From assembly GCA_021789495.1 (NCBI GenBank), contig JAJYJM010000005.1:37424-101423 (forward strand): DNA of 64,000 nucleotides, written 5' to 3'. The position numbers were made by a program, and so were the translations under genes. Positions 1 through 8,891 of the stretch are shown in pieces (position 1 is the first letter of the stretch; the number at the start of each line of letters is the position of its first letter). This stretch comes from Nitrospirota bacterium. Its GTDB lineage: Bacteria; Nitrospirota; JACRHJ01. The notes below the pieces were generated by a model. The model was not told where the DNA came from. It was given only the letters and a program-made list of their open reading frames with translations, and did no database searches.

Positions 1-389
1 TCAACGTCCCAACTGCCAAGGCTGATTACCGGCTTTCCGAGCTTCAGCGCAAATGCTATTTCGGACAATGTGCCGTATTCTCCGGCGACGGCGATAAGGA
101 CATCGGAGGACCTGACAACTATTATATTCCTTGCGTGGTTGAAGCCGGTGATGATTGGGATGTCGATGTATCGGTTCGCGTCGCGGGTGTCGAAACCCGG
201 CAGAATGCCTATAGTCTGACCGCCTGCTTCCTTGGCGCCTCTGCATGCCGCTTCCATTACACCGCCAAGCCCTCCGGTAAGGACAGTCGCGCCCTTCTCG
301 GCGGCCAGCCTTCCCACTTCCATGGCGTCGTCATAAGGCTTTCCCGCGGCAAGTGCCGAGCCTATAATCCCGATTACGACCTTTTCCAA
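1..389 (-). CDS. TIGR00725/LOG-like SLOG-fold protein, C-terminus cut by window edge
   Basis: The minus-strand frame opens with TTG at 389, preceded by a good ribosome site (AAAGGTGG), and runs off the left edge, so the last residues are missing. The translation starts [10 protein letters not shown] and holds the family marks [13 protein letters not shown] and [14 protein letters not shown], the phosphate and nucleotide-binding loops of the Rossmann-like SLOG fold. Related LOG proteins hydrolyse nucleoside monophosphates; TIGR00725 members are mostly uncharacterised, so nucleotide binding is a family inference. It lies directly downstream of tRNA-Pro and its terminator, in the same orientation. 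Confidence 0.85.
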   Translation of the reverse strand, partial: MEKVVIGIIGSALAAGKPYDDAMEVGRLAAEKGATVLTGGLGGVMEAACRGAKEAGGQTIGILPGFDTRDANRYIDIPIITGFNHARNIIVVRSSDVLIAVAGEYGTLSEIAFALKLGKPVISLGSWDV

Positions 390-414
390 TCCGCCACCTT
401 TGCACAGGAATAAT

Positions 415-446
415 TAAAAAGGGCATCTCCTTTCGAGGATACCCTT
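415..446 (-). terminator. Rho-independent terminator after tRNA-Pro
   Basis: Read on the minus strand, AAGGGTATCC and GGAGATGCCCTT pair around a GAAA loop and are followed by a T tract. The position just past the tRNA 3' end fits termination of the tRNA transcript. Confidence 0.7.
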
Positions 447-460
447 CGCACGCTGCAAGA

Positions 461-537
461 TGGTCGGGGCGAAAGGATTTGAACCTTCGACCCCACGGTC
501 CCGAACCGTGTGCGCTACCAGGCTGCGCTACGCCCCG
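461..537 (-). tRNA. tRNA-Pro (anticodon CGG)
   Basis: The minus strand folds as a full cloverleaf. The acceptor CGGGGCG pairs with CGCCCCG, followed by discriminator A and encoded CCA. The anticodon loop is TTCGGGA inside the stem CACGG/CCGTG, giving anticodon CGG, and the T loop reads GTTCAAATC. It is followed by its own terminator. Confidence 0.97.
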
Positions 538-588
538 TCAATCCATTGTATGTTATAGCACTTCCCTTTTCCTGTCAAGGTTTTTCGT

Positions 589-1710
589 TTAAATACCGAG
601 GCCCATCGTCTGCCTTTTCTTTTCTATGAACTTCGTCGTCTCATCCGCGAAATAATCTCCGCTTTCAATAACTTCCCTTGATACCCTGCCGTTGTAAAGT
701 TCCCGCCCTTCTTTAAGCTCCGCCGCGAGCGCCTCCTCGAAATTCCCGGCCCTTATCCCTTCCTCGACCGCGCTCTGGTTATAAAGCGCGATGTCGGATA
801 GTATAATCCTTGCGAACCGTCTCGCGGCTTCGACCTGCTGACTGTCTGCCGCCAGTCCAGGTTCCGCCCGTTTCTCCGCAGATATAGTAACCGACGGAGC
901 CGCCGGTTCCGGCATCTCATCCTTACGCATACGAAGACCCTGTTCCTGTCTGAGCGGAATATCCTCAGGCGCGGGCATCCGGATATCCTGCTCACGGGGC
1001 GGCCTTACGGCAGGCGCTCCACCCGTTTCCGCCGTCAGACGCTTAACCTTCTGGGCAAGGCTGTCCTGGATGTGGTGTTTTTCTATGTAGTCGTCGGCGC
1101 CGTAAAGGCTTACGGGCTCCCTTTTATAGCGTGTCTTGTCGTAAATGGACGCAATGAGGATTATTTTTATATCGCTGGATTCAGGGCTGTTCTTCAGCCT
1201 GTCGCATATCTCGAAACCGTATATCCTTGGGAGCGCGACGTCGAGAATGCAAAGGAAGGGTTTTTCCCTTTCTATTGACACGACGGCAGCGATACCTTCC
1301 GTTTCTTTGATTACCTGGTAGCCCTCGTTTGTCAAAATGGATTCCACAAGGCCGAGCACTGATTCGCCGTCGTGCGCAACCAGTATCTTTGACCTGTCAA
1401 GACCCCATTTTGGCGCGGGGCGCGAAACCTTTGCCTGGGGCGCCGCCTCGACGGGCTTCAACTGTGCGGGCGGCGAAGGCGGGGTAAATGCCGTCTCAGG
1501 GGGCTTTTGCGCGTCAGATTCCGCAGGCGAAGGACGCGGAGATTCAGGGGGAGTTTTCTGTAGCGGCTGTTCAGCATTGCCGGCCTCCGCAGGTTTCTCC
1601 GCCAGGAAAATATTGCCGCATTTCGGACACTTAAGCCTTGTGCCGCCTTCTTTTATCTTGGAGTCGTCCACCTTCAGGCGCACGCCGCACTGACCGCACG
1701 AAACTATCAT
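589..1710 (-). CDS. Zinc-ribbon plus response-regulator receiver protein
   Basis: The N-terminus is an MJ0042-type zinc ribbon (CGQCG about 20 residues before CPKCG). A Pro/Ala-rich linker of about 60 residues leads to a CheY-like receiver domain (about residues 105-225) with the phospho-acceptor Asp in ILDVALP and a Lys in the EKHH segment. A further linker leads to a helical C-terminal domain of about 80 residues without a recognisable DNA-binding fold. ATG at 1710 was chosen because GGAGG lies six bases upstream; GTG at 1716 would sit on the ribosome site. Such zinc-ribbon/receiver proteins are common in deltaproteobacteria and their relatives, usually of unknown output. It heads a block that continues through the M16-like and SPOR genes in the same orientation. 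Confidence 0.8.
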   Translation of the reverse strand: MIVSCGQCGVRLKVDDSKIKEGGTRLKCPKCGNIFLAEKPAEAGNAEQPLQKTPPESPRPSPAESDAQKPPETAFTPPSPPAQLKPVEAAPQAKVSRPAPKWGLDRSKILVAHDGESVLGLVESILTNEGYQVIKETEGIAAVVSIEREKPFLCILDVALPRIYGFEICDRLKNSPESSDIKIILIASIYDKTRYKREPVSLYGADDYIEKHHIQDSLAQKVKRLTAETGGAPAVRPPREQDIRMPAPEDIPLRQEQGLRMRKDEMPEPAAPSVTISAEKRAEPGLAADSQQVEAARRFARIILSDIALYNQSAVEEGIRAGNFEEALAAELKEGRELYNGRVSREVIESGDYFADETTKFIEKKRQTMGLGI

Positions 1711-1740
1711 TTTCACCCTCCGAAGGCTGTGAAAAGCCGC

Positions 1741-2997
1741 TTACTTCCGCTCCTTACGGGGCCTGATTGTCACCACTTCGTAACCCTTGAAATATCTTCG
1801 CGCCGCACCGGAAACGTCTCCGCTCCCAACACCCGCAACCTCTCCCGCAAGGCTTTTCCCGTAGTCATTTCCGGCCCCGGCGATGTCATACAGCCCTGAG
1901 AGCCAGGCGGTTTTAACGGCGCTCTCCAACGAAAAATCGATGCCGCCGGAGGCAAAAGCCGCCCCGCGTTTGAGCTCTTCCGAGGAAAATTTCCCGTTTT
2001 CGATAGCCTCGATGGAGTCTTTTATGCGTTTTGCAGCGGCGTCAATCATGTTCTCGTCCGTAACCGAATAGACAGTCATTACGGGCGCGGAGGACACCCA
2101 CTCAATCGAGCTTCCGAACTGGTACGCTTTCGGTTCCTTGCCCCGGAGCGATTTATACATCATTGACGACATGCCGCCCGCCAGCATTGCGCGAGCGGTC
2201 AGGGCGGCGGCGTAATCCGAACCGCCGGGGGGCGGGAGTTTGAAAACGAAAAGGACACCCGCGGTGCCGTGATCAGACTCCAATTCAAGCTCTTTCCCCG
2301 CGTTAAACTGCGGTTTTTGCCCCTCTGTGCTATAGGGTTTTCCGCTCCCGGGCCAGCCCTTGAAGGCAACTTCAGCTATTTTTACGACCTCTTTGTCTGA
2401 GAACGGGCCGCAGACCGACAAAAGCGCCCCCTCCGGCCTGAACCGCGCCGTCCTCCAGGCTAAGAGATCTTTTCTTGATATGTTTTTCAAATCCCCCGGC
2501 AGGGCGGCGGGGAAAACGGCATAATACATCCTGCCGACTACGCTGTCCGTTCTGAAATCGTTCCTGGCGGATATTGCGGCTTTTTCTATCCGGGCGGTGT
2601 CGTCCGAAAAATCAACCCCGGATACCATCTCGGACAAGGCCTTGAGCGCGGCGGGGAAGGAATCTGCCGGGGATACGAGCTTAAAGCAGGTATAATCCGA
2701 CTCCACATCCGCCGTTACTTTGCCGCCCAGGCGCTTTATCCGAAGCGACGGCGGGCTTGCGCTGTCCACAGGGTTCATCGACAGGACACAGTTGCACAGA
2801 AGGCTTGTAATCCCGTTCTTCCCCGCAGGTTCGGAAGCGTATCCCGTTTTTATAAAAAGACAGGCCGCGGCGGTTTCCCCCCGATGGCTTGAGTTTATGA
2901 CACCGAGGCCGTTCGAGAGCCGCGCTTCCCCGGCAAATGAATTGGCGCAAAAGATAAAAGTTGCAAATATACCGATGAGGAGGATATTTTTTTTCAT
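1741..2997 (-). CDS. M16 (insulinase-family) peptidase homologue lacking the zinc motif
   Basis: The protein has an N-terminal signal peptide (MKKNILLIGIFATFIFCANSFAG) and the fold pattern of M16 peptidases: a surface-exposed N-terminal strand set (ACLFIKTGYASEP) and, about 170 residues on, the RFRPEGALLSVCG segment typical of the second half-domain. The catalytic HxxEH that should follow GYASEPAGKNG is replaced by ITSLLCNC, so neither zinc ligand nor base is present. It is therefore probably the non-catalytic partner of a two-subunit M16 enzyme or a periplasmic scaffold; no active partner gene lies in the window. Start ATG 2997 has AGGA just upstream. It ends 30 bases before the zinc-ribbon gene. 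Confidence 0.7.
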   Translation of the reverse strand: MKKNILLIGIFATFIFCANSFAGEARLSNGLGVINSSHRGETAAACLFIKTGYASEPAGKNGITSLLCNCVLSMNPVDSASPPSLRIKRLGGKVTADVESDYTCFKLVSPADSFPAALKALSEMVSGVDFSDDTARIEKAAISARNDFRTDSVVGRMYYAVFPAALPGDLKNISRKDLLAWRTARFRPEGALLSVCGPFSDKEVVKIAEVAFKGWPGSGKPYSTEGQKPQFNAGKELELESDHGTAGVLFVFKLPPPGGSDYAAALTARAMLAGGMSSMMYKSLRGKEPKAYQFGSSIEWVSSAPVMTVYSVTDENMIDAAAKRIKDSIEAIENGKFSSEELKRGAAFASGGIDFSLESAVKTAWLSGLYDIAGAGNDYGKSLAGEVAGVGSGDVSGAARRYFKGYEVVTIRPRKERK

Positions 2998-3002
2998 GGT
3001 TC

Positions 3003-3650
3003 CTATTCTTTAGTTACATACGGCCTGGCGCCCCGGACGGAGGAGAGCTTCCTGGCCTCGGACGCGGCGTCCGCCTTTGTCCCGAAATTGCCTACGTGGA
3101 CTTTGTAGTTATAGCCGCCCCTCCTGCCGGATACGGCATACACCCGCGCATTATATCCTTTTTTCTTCAGCTTTGCGACTGCGGCCCTGGCCGCCGAGGC
3201 CGACTTATACGCCCCTATCTGCACGGTATACCGCCCCTGATGCCGGTTTATCGGCTGAAGCCGGTCTGCCGACTGATGCCGGTCAACCGGCTTCTCGACG
3301 AGCGGCGCATGGGCGTTTCTTGCGTTTGAAGTCAAAACCTTCGGAAACGTAAGGGTAACCGGCCTCTGGGGTTTTGCGGGAGCCGTCGAAGCCGGGGAAA
3401 GAGCGGTATGCGATGTCGTAACCGGTTTCAATACCGGAGGCGCCGACGGCATTTCTCTGGAGGGCCTGACCGTCGCAGACGCCTGGGCAACGACCTCCGG
3501 GTATCTTTTCTTCTGCCATTGAATCCCAACGGTGACGCCCAGTACGAATATCAGGGCCGCAACGGCGGCAATGCCGAATATCACCAGGCCGAGCTGGCGC
3601 GCGTCGAAAGAGTAATCGTAGCGTTCTCTTATTTTGCTCAGGTCTTTCAA
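3003..3650 (-). CDS. SPOR-domain inner-membrane protein
   Basis: A short cytoplasmic head (about 20 residues) precedes one transmembrane helix (LVIFGIAAVAALIFVLGVTV), a Pro/Ala-rich periplasmic linker and a C-terminal SPOR domain (YTVQIGAYKS... to the end) that in characterised relatives binds denuded glycan at the division septum. The start is TTG at 3650, eight bases past the queA stop. The linker contains three tandem 18-base units (see repeat at 3238) encoding variants of PVDRHQ/SADRLQ. Placement between queA and an M16 homologue suggests one transcript. Confidence 0.8.
   Translation of the reverse strand: MKDLSKIRERYDYSFDARQLGLVIFGIAAVAALIFVLGVTVGIQWQKKRYPEVVAQASATVRPSREMPSAPPVLKPVTTSHTALSPASTAPAKPQRPVTLTFPKVLTSNARNAHAPLVEKPVDRHQSADRLQPINRHQGRYTVQIGAYKSASAARAAVAKLKKKGYNARVYAVSGRRGGYNYKVHVGNFGTKADAASEARKLSSVRGARPYVTKE
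3238..3291. repeat. Three tandem 18-bp units of the GCCGGT palindromic motif inside the SPOR gene
   Basis: Three consecutive 18-base units (3238-3255, 3256-3273, 3274-3291) each fit TGA(A/T)GCCGGTnnnCCGnC. They are in frame and add a repeated hexapeptide to the linker just before the SPOR domain. The same motif occurs at 5323, 10868, 10975, 11153, 20381 and 39128. Confidence 0.75.
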
Positions 3651-3657
3651 GTTGTTC

Positions 3658-4674
3658 TCACGCTATGAACATCGCGTCGCCGTAGCTGTAGAAACGGTAG
3701 CCCCTCGACACCGCCTCGCGGTACGCCGAAAATATCCTGTCTTTCCCTGCAAGTGCACATACTATCATAAGCAAAGTCGATTTGGGAAGGTGGAAATTGG
3801 TTATCATGGCCCGGACGGCCTTAAATTCATAGCCGGGGTATATGAAGAGGCCAGTGCTGCCTTTCCCGGCCTTAAGTCCGCCGTCCCTGAAGGCCGATTC
3901 CAGCGTCCTCGCGCTCGTCGTCCCCACGGCGATAACGCGCCTCCCTTCGGAAAGCGCGCGGTTTACCGCATCGGCGGTCTCTTCCGGCACGGAATATTCC
4001 TCGTTTTCCATTTCATGTCTCTCGACAACTTCTTCCCGCACCGGGAGAAACGTGCCGGGGCCGACATGCAGGGTTACGCGGACGACCGAAACTCCCTTTT
4101 CCCTTATCCTGCCAAGCAGGGCCTCGGTGAAATGAAGCCCCGCCGTCGGGGCGGCTACGGCGCCGGGCTCGGAGGCGTATATAGTCTGGTAGCGCTCCCT
4201 GTCCCGGATATCGTCCCGCCCGGACTTGTCAATATACGGCGGAAGCGGCATGGAGGCCGCCTTTCTTATGGCCTCCTCCGTTATGCCGTCGAAGAAAATT
4301 ACCTTCCTTCCCCCGCCTAAGTCTTCCAGAACCCTGGCCCCAAGCCCCCCGGAGAACCAGATTTCCGCCCCCGGCGACACCCTGCCCCTGACCAGGGCCT
4401 CATACATGCCTTCGCCGGTTTTTCTGACGATAAGCGCTTCTATTCCGCCGCCGGTAGCCTTTGTCCCGGTCAACCGGGACGGCACGACCTTCGCGTCGTT
4501 CACCACCATCACGTCTCCCGCCACGAAATATTCCGGCAGGTCGGAGAATGTCCCATGCTCGATGTTTCCGCCCGCGCGCGGCAGCACCATGAGACGGGAT
4601 TTATCCCGTTCTTTTGCAGGCGACTGCGCAATAAGCTCCTCCGGAAGGATATAATCGAAATCCGTTACCAGCAT
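3658..4674 (-). CDS. queA: tRNA preQ1(34) S-adenosylmethionine ribosyltransferase-isomerase
   Basis: This full-length QueA (338 residues) moves and isomerises the ribosyl part of SAM onto 7-aminomethyl-7-deazaguanine in tRNA, giving epoxyqueuosine. Diagnostic segments are FDYILPEELIAQSPA at the N-terminus, VVNDAKVVPSRL, AAPTAGLHF, HVGPGTFLPV and ITNFHLPKSTLLM. Its ATG directly abuts the TAA of the upstream spoIID-like gene (zero spacing), so the two are translationally linked. No other queuosine gene is in the window. Confidence 0.97.
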   Translation of the reverse strand: MLVTDFDYILPEELIAQSPAKERDKSRLMVLPRAGGNIEHGTFSDLPEYFVAGDVMVVNDAKVVPSRLTGTKATGGGIEALIVRKTGEGMYEALVRGRVSPGAEIWFSGGLGARVLEDLGGGRKVIFFDGITEEAIRKAASMPLPPYIDKSGRDDIRDRERYQTIYASEPGAVAAPTAGLHFTEALLGRIREKGVSVVRVTLHVGPGTFLPVREEVVERHEMENEEYSVPEETADAVNRALSEGRRVIAVGTTSARTLESAFRDGGLKAGKGSTGLFIYPGYEFKAVRAMITNFHLPKSTLLMIVCALAGKDRIFSAYREAVSRGYRFYSYGDAMFIA

Positions 4675-5811
4675 TTATTTCGGTTCCTCCGACAGTTTTG
4701 TGAGCGTCGTGCCCGGATAGTAATACCGAAGTATCTCCCGGTAGTTCTTCCCGGCCAGAGCCATGCCCCTCGCGCCATACTGGCACAGGCCAACGCCGTG
4801 CCCGGAACCCTTGCCGATAAATACGAAACTGTCCCCGTCTTTGTGAGCCTCGAAGGCGGTGCTCGGTATTTCGGAGTATCCCACGGCCTTCCTGAAATCG
4901 GTTCCCTTCATCGCCACGCTTCCTGAATCTCCGATAATCCTCAGCGTCTTTATCCTCTTGGACCGGCTTCGCTCCAGCACCTGTATGGCCTTCAGTCCAT
5001 CAATCATATACCCGGCCCGCCTCAGTGAGCTGTAGAGGACGGAAATCTTTATCTGCTTCTTCCACCTTCTGTATGGGGAGTCCGCGCAGTAACGGCATTT
5101 GATGGACACGAGATACGGGTATTTTCTGCCCCATACGTCATAGGCGTCTTCCGTCCTGCCGCCGCAGGTGGAGTGATATACCGCCTCAATCGGCGCGCCG
5201 TCGTACGTAAGAATCTCTCCCCTCGTCTCCCGCGCCGCAAGCGCAGGACCCTCCTTTTCCACCGCGTCTCCGTCAAACATCTGCGATTTTACGGTCGCGC
5301 AGAGGTCGTAATCCTTTTCGAAGCCGGTCGACCGGCCACAACGGTTTTGTTTCCTGTACATGGCGTAGGTGCGGGCAAGCACCGCCTGCGCCTTGAGCGC
5401 CTCAAGCGGCCAGTCCGCGCCCATTTCCTCGCCCACCACCGCGCGGGTATAGTCCTCAAGTCCAAGTTCGTTTATTATCCTGAAGAGGCCGCCTGGATTC
5501 TTTTTTATCTCGATGACGCCGGTAAGCGCATACTTCTCTGCATTGATTACGACGCCGTCGGTATTGATCCTCAGCCCGCCCACGGGGCAGTTGTTTCCGG
5601 AAAGGGTCATGCGCACTCCGCCGTGTCCGTCCGGCTCCGTTTCGCCTATGCCGGAGAGGCCTTTTACGTTGAACTCCGGCGGAAAATCAAGCGTAACCCC
5701 CGGCAGGTTATCCATTACCAGCACACGGATTTTCCCGGAGGCAGCCGCACTTGAAACCGAAACCAGCATGCCGAGGCAGAGCGCTAATGCGAGTGTAAGG
5801 ACTTTTTTCAT
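4675..5811 (-). CDS. SpoIID/LytB-domain protein (secreted peptidoglycan lytic enzyme family)
   Basis: The SpoIID domain is recognised from LEDYTRAVVGEEMGADWPLEALKAQ split over the core, AVYHSTCGGRTEDAYDVWG, and the C-terminal GSGHGVGLCQYGARGMA...YYPGT. The family cleaves glycan strands, best known in sporulation but widespread in Gram-negatives. An ATG at 5829 is possible, but the ATG at 5811 is preferred: it gives the clean signal peptide MKKVLTLALALCLGMLV and overlaps the upstream DUF2905 stop as ATGA. A palindromic mini-repeat at 5323 adds GRSTG between two conserved blocks. Confidence 0.87.
   Translation of the reverse strand: MKKVLTLALALCLGMLVSVSSAAASGKIRVLVMDNLPGVTLDFPPEFNVKGLSGIGETEPDGHGGVRMTLSGNNCPVGGLRINTDGVVINAEKYALTGVIEIKKNPGGLFRIINELGLEDYTRAVVGEEMGADWPLEALKAQAVLARTYAMYRKQNRCGRSTGFEKDYDLCATVKSQMFDGDAVEKEGPALAARETRGEILTYDGAPIEAVYHSTCGGRTEDAYDVWGRKYPYLVSIKCRYCADSPYRRWKKQIKISVLYSSLRRAGYMIDGLKAIQVLERSRSKRIKTLRIIGDSGSVAMKGTDFRKAVGYSEIPSTAFEAHKDGDSFVFIGKGSGHGVGLCQYGARGMALAGKNYREILRYYYPGTTLTKLSEEPK
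5323..5336. repeat. Perfect 14-bp palindrome (GCCGGTCGACCGGC) inside the spoIID-like gene
   Basis: This is the most symmetric copy of the backbone mini-repeat, flanked by GAA on the left. It is in frame and encodes part of GRSTG at a point where related proteins usually show variable length. Confidence 0.75.
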
Positions 5812-6023
5812 TTTCTGCCGATGAGCCACAGGATTAGCGACAGGATAAGGCTGAGTATCAGACTTGTGGCGAGCGGGAAGTAAAAGGTGAAGCTCTTTTT
5901 ATGGACGACGATGTCGCCTGGAAGCCTGCCAATCCACGGGAGCTTCCCGGATAGGAGGAATACCGCCCCCAGGAGCAGCAGAAGCGCGCCGATAATAATC
6001 AGCAGTTTCCCGAATTCAGCCAT
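5808..6023 (-). CDS. DUF2905 small membrane protein
   Basis: This 71-residue protein has two hydrophobic helices (LLIIIGALLLLLGAVFLLSG and a C-terminal LILSLILSLILWLIG) separated by the DUF2905 signature LPWIGRLPGDIVV. The function of the family is unknown. It overlaps the spoIID-like gene by four bases (ATGA) and begins immediately after the K+ channel stop, so kch-DUF2905-spoIID-queA form a tight run. Confidence 0.9.
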   Translation of the reverse strand: MAEFGKLLIIIGALLLLLGAVFLLSGKLPWIGRLPGDIVVHKKSFTFYFPLATSLILSLILSLILWLIGRK

Positions 6024-7070
6024 TTAGTTATCCGCCCCGTTTGCGGATGTGATTTTTTCCAGCAGCTTCACCTGCTCCGGCCTTCCGAGCGCAATCAGGC
6101 AGTCGGCCTCGCGCAGGATGGAATTGGGATTGGGATTGAACTCCATCTTCCCGTCCGCGCGCTTTATGGCGACAATTATAATATCCAGCTTCTGCCTGAT
6201 GCCGCTGTCCTTTATCGCCCTCCCGACAAGAGGCGAGCCGCTTCCCACCTTAACCTCTTCCAGCTTCAGGTCCATATTCTCCGAGCGTGTGGCGAACTCT
6301 ATGAAGTCCACCACCGCGGGCCTCAGCATCGCCTGGGCAATCCTGTCCGCCCCGATATGATAAGGCGATATTACCTTGTTCGCCCCGGCGCGCCGAAGCT
6401 TGTGTTCCGAGCCTTCCTCGCCCGCCCGCGCAACGATGTAAAGATCCTCGTTCAGGCCCCTTGCCGTCAGGACGATATAGAGGTTCTGGGCGTCCGTGGA
6501 AACCACGGAGATAAGCCCTTTCGCTCTCTTTATGCCGGCATCGATAAGCGTCTCGTCGCGGTCTGCGTCTCCCTGCATTATGAGATATTTCTCCCAGTCC
6601 GCCTCCTCGATGTTCCCGGCATCCTTCTCGATTATCACGAAGGGAACGGTGCCGCCGGAGAGCTCCCGGCAGATAAGTCTGCCCATCCTGCCGAAGCCGC
6701 ATACGATGTAATGGTCTTTAAGCTTCTTTATCTTCTGCTCCAATTTTCTTCTCCCAAGGATGTCCGCCAGTTCTCCTTCGAGCATGAGCCTTGTCGCATT
6801 TCGCACCGCGAACGCCACTGCTCCCAATCCGAAAAAGATTAATATTATGGAAAATATTTTGCCCGTCTGGTCAAGCCTGTGCACCTCGCCGTAACCGATT
6901 GTGGTAATCGTGATAACAGTCATAAACAGGGAATCGAGGATATTCCAGCCCTCAAGACGGCAATACCCCGCCGTCCCCCCGGCGACCACAAGCGCCAGGG
7001 CAAGCGCAGAATAAATGAACAGCCTTGCGCCGCTGGTTTTTTTCAGATTCAAGTCCGTCAGACTCGGCAT
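6024..7070 (-). CDS. Potassium channel with RCK/TrkA regulatory domains
   Basis: Two transmembrane helices flank a pore loop with the K+ selectivity filter TIGYGE (about residues 58-63). An RCK/TrkA-N Rossmann domain follows (HYIVCGFGRMGRLI, the NAD-binding glycine motif) and a TrkA-C domain occupies the last 90 residues. This is the common two-helix ligand-gated K+ channel layout. A GTG one codon upstream is possible; ATG at 7070 is preferred. The gene is divergent from the histidine kinase and shares its upstream region. Confidence 0.92.
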   Translation of the reverse strand: MPSLTDLNLKKTSGARLFIYSALALALVVAGGTAGYCRLEGWNILDSLFMTVITITTIGYGEVHRLDQTGKIFSIILIFFGLGAVAFAVRNATRLMLEGELADILGRRKLEQKIKKLKDHYIVCGFGRMGRLICRELSGGTVPFVIIEKDAGNIEEADWEKYLIMQGDADRDETLIDAGIKRAKGLISVVSTDAQNLYIVLTARGLNEDLYIVARAGEEGSEHKLRRAGANKVISPYHIGADRIAQAMLRPAVVDFIEFATRSENMDLKLEEVKVGSGSPLVGRAIKDSGIRQKLDIIIVAIKRADGKMEFNPNPNSILREADCLIALGRPEQVKLLEKITSANGADN

Positions 7071-7183
7071 CACAATATTTTACAGTAACAGGAAAAGGTA
7101 ATAAAGGACAAAAATTTAACCAGGAACAATTACTGCAATTTTTATTTGATATTTTTAATATATTGTGCCATTATTCGGACATT

Positions 7184-8437
7184 ATGACGGGCGCGATGAT
7201 TGTTCCGGGGATGGAAGAGCAGTTGCTCCATGCCGAACTGCTGAATCTCTTCAACGAGAAGCGGGATACCGGCTTTATTCTGAAGTGGATAACGCCGAGG
7301 CTTCGGGATTACCTGGGATGCGAGGCGCTCGGAATCCGGATAAAGGACAGCCACGGCAACATCCCGTATGCCGAAACCGCCGGATTCGACGAGAGTTTCC
7401 TTGCCAGAGAAGGCTCTCTTTGCGTTCGGACAGACTCCTGCGTCTGCATCAACATAATCGAAGGAAAATACGACCCCGGCCTGCCATTTTATACCCCGAA
7501 CGGTTCCTGCTTCACTACGGATTTACAGAATCTGACGCCCATCCTTGACGGCATGAAAAAAGGCACATTCAGGGGCGAATGCGTACGGCGCGGTTGGGGG
7601 GTTCTTGGCGTCGTCCCTATCCGCTTTGCCCATCAGCACTTCGGTGTTATACATTTCGTAAGCAAGGAAGAGGGCGGAATCGGTCAGGAGCAGTTAAAAT
7701 TTATAGAAAATATCGCCTCGGTAATCGGCCTTTTCCTGCACGCGGACTCCGCCGCCAGGGAAAAAGAAAATGAATTCCTGGCCGTAGTGCAGAAAATAAT
7801 TCACGACCTTAAAAACCCCTTGACGGCCATACAGGGCTTCTCCGAGCTTATCGCTGTAAAATATCTCGACCAGGACAATGACGACGTCCGAGATATGGTC
7901 GAAAGAATTCTAAGGAATGCGGAATACATAGAGCATCTTGTAAACGGCTTCGGAGAGTTCGCCCATTATACCGGCCACAATGTGGAGAGAAGCGTAAAAA
8001 TAGACTTGAGGGAATTCGTTCCGGGCATCGTCTCGGATATGGACTTACTTGGGAAAGACAGCCTGGAGATAAAAATATCCGGGAATACACCCGTCATACT
8101 CTACCCTTCTTTCAGCCTCAGGAGGATCCTTTCCAACCTTATCGGCAATGCCGTAAAATATACCCCGGAAGACAGAGTACCTAAGGTTGAAATCGGGTGC
8201 TATGAGAAGGAAGACTTTTACCAGGTCTGGGTGAAAGATTCCGGTTCCGGAATAAATGCGGACGAGGTGGAGAAGGTTTTCTGGCCTCTTTACCGCTCAA
8301 CCGACGTAAAGAACATCCAGGGATCGGGGCTTGGTCTGTCGATATGCAAAAAACTCGTGGAAAAACACGGCGGGAATATCTGGGTCTATTCCGACAAGGG
8401 CAAGGGAAGCACGTTCCACTTTACCATTCCGAAATAA
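7184..8437 (+). CDS. GAF-domain sensor histidine kinase
   Basis: The N-terminal 180 residues form a GAF-like sensor with several cysteines (LCVRTDSCVCIN). The HisKA helix holds the phospho-acceptor in IIHDLKNPLTAI, and the ATPase domain has the N box NLIGNAVKYTP, G1 (VKDSGSGI) and G2 (GSGLGLSICKKL). No membrane helix is present, so it is cytoplasmic. The frame is open upstream of 7184 but would overlap the divergent channel gene; ATGs at 7184, 7196 and 7211 are all possible and none has a strong ribosome site. No partner regulator is adjacent. Confidence 0.85.
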   Translation: MTGAMIVPGMEEQLLHAELLNLFNEKRDTGFILKWITPRLRDYLGCEALGIRIKDSHGNIPYAETAGFDESFLAREGSLCVRTDSCVCINIIEGKYDPGLPFYTPNGSCFTTDLQNLTPILDGMKKGTFRGECVRRGWGVLGVVPIRFAHQHFGVIHFVSKEEGGIGQEQLKFIENIASVIGLFLHADSAAREKENEFLAVVQKIIHDLKNPLTAIQGFSELIAVKYLDQDNDDVRDMVERILRNAEYIEHLVNGFGEFAHYTGHNVERSVKIDLREFVPGIVSDMDLLGKDSLEIKISGNTPVILYPSFSLRRILSNLIGNAVKYTPEDRVPKVEIGCYEKEDFYQVWVKDSGSGINADEVEKVFWPLYRSTDVKNIQGSGLGLSICKKLVEKHGGNIWVYSDKGKGSTFHFTIPK

Positions 8438-8468
8438 AAAAAGCCCCGCATTTTCATGCGGGGCTTTT
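8436..8468. terminator. Bidirectional terminator between the kinase and cspA
   Basis: AAGCCCCGCA and TGCGGGGCTT form a perfect 10-bp stem with a six-base loop, flanked by an A tract on the left and a T tract on the right. It serves both convergent genes. Confidence 0.92.
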
Positions 8469-8490
8469 CGGGTTTTTTAACAGATGCGCC

Positions 8491-8688
8491 TTACCCCCGC
8501 ATCACGTTGACCGCCTGCGGGCCTTTCGCGCCGTTCTGGACTTCAAACTCGACCTGCTGTCCCTCGCTCAAGGTCTTGAAACCGTCCATCTTTATCTCCG
8601 AGAAATGCACGAATACGTCCTTGCCTTCCTCCGGAGAAATGAAACCGTAACCCTTGCTCTCATTGAACCACTTTACAGTACCCCTCAT
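8491..8688 (-). CDS. Cold-shock domain protein (CspA family)
   Basis: The 65-residue product begins [17 protein letters not shown], with RNP1 (KGYGFI) and RNP2 (DVFVHF) intact, and ends VNVMRG. It binds single-stranded RNA/DNA and acts as an RNA chaperone. A longer reading from 8730 adds a basic tail absent from the family; ATG 8688 is preferred, with AAAGGGG upstream. The leader is long (about 150 bases) and contains a promoter and a terminator hairpin (8809-8876), which points to leader-based control. Confidence 0.95.
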   Translation of the reverse strand: MRGTVKWFNESKGYGFISPEEGKDVFVHFSEIKMDGFKTLSEGQQVEFEVQNGAKGPQAVNVMRG

Positions 8689-8808
8689 CAAAAAACCCCT
8701 TTTCCTTTGGGCCCGGCGCATCCTGCGCATTGCCCGATTAACCTGTCATACTTTTTCAAGACCTGAGTAGAACGTTCAACCTCTGAAGCATGAAAAATTG
8801 CAGGCATT

Positions 8809-8836
8809 AAAAAAGCCCCGGCACAGCGCCGAGGCA
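8809..8836 (-). terminator. Intrinsic terminator/attenuator in the cspA leader
   Basis: On the minus strand GCCTCGGC and GCCGGGGC pair around a short loop and are followed by six T. It sits about 10 bases past the likely start of transcription from the promoter at 8848-8876 and about 120 bases before cspA, so transcripts from that promoter should be attenuated unless the hairpin is opened. Confidence 0.75.
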
Positions 8837-8847
8837 CCATATTTGGA

Positions 8848-8876
8848 AGTATACTCGCAAGTTATCAATATGTCAA
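8848..8876 (-). promoter_or_regulatory. Sigma-70 promoter for cspA
   Basis: TTGACA (8871-8876) and TATACT (8848-8853) are separated by 17 bases on the minus strand. This is close to consensus and the strongest promoter upstream of cspA. Confidence 0.8.
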
Positions 8877-8891
8877 GCTTTAAAATCGGGG

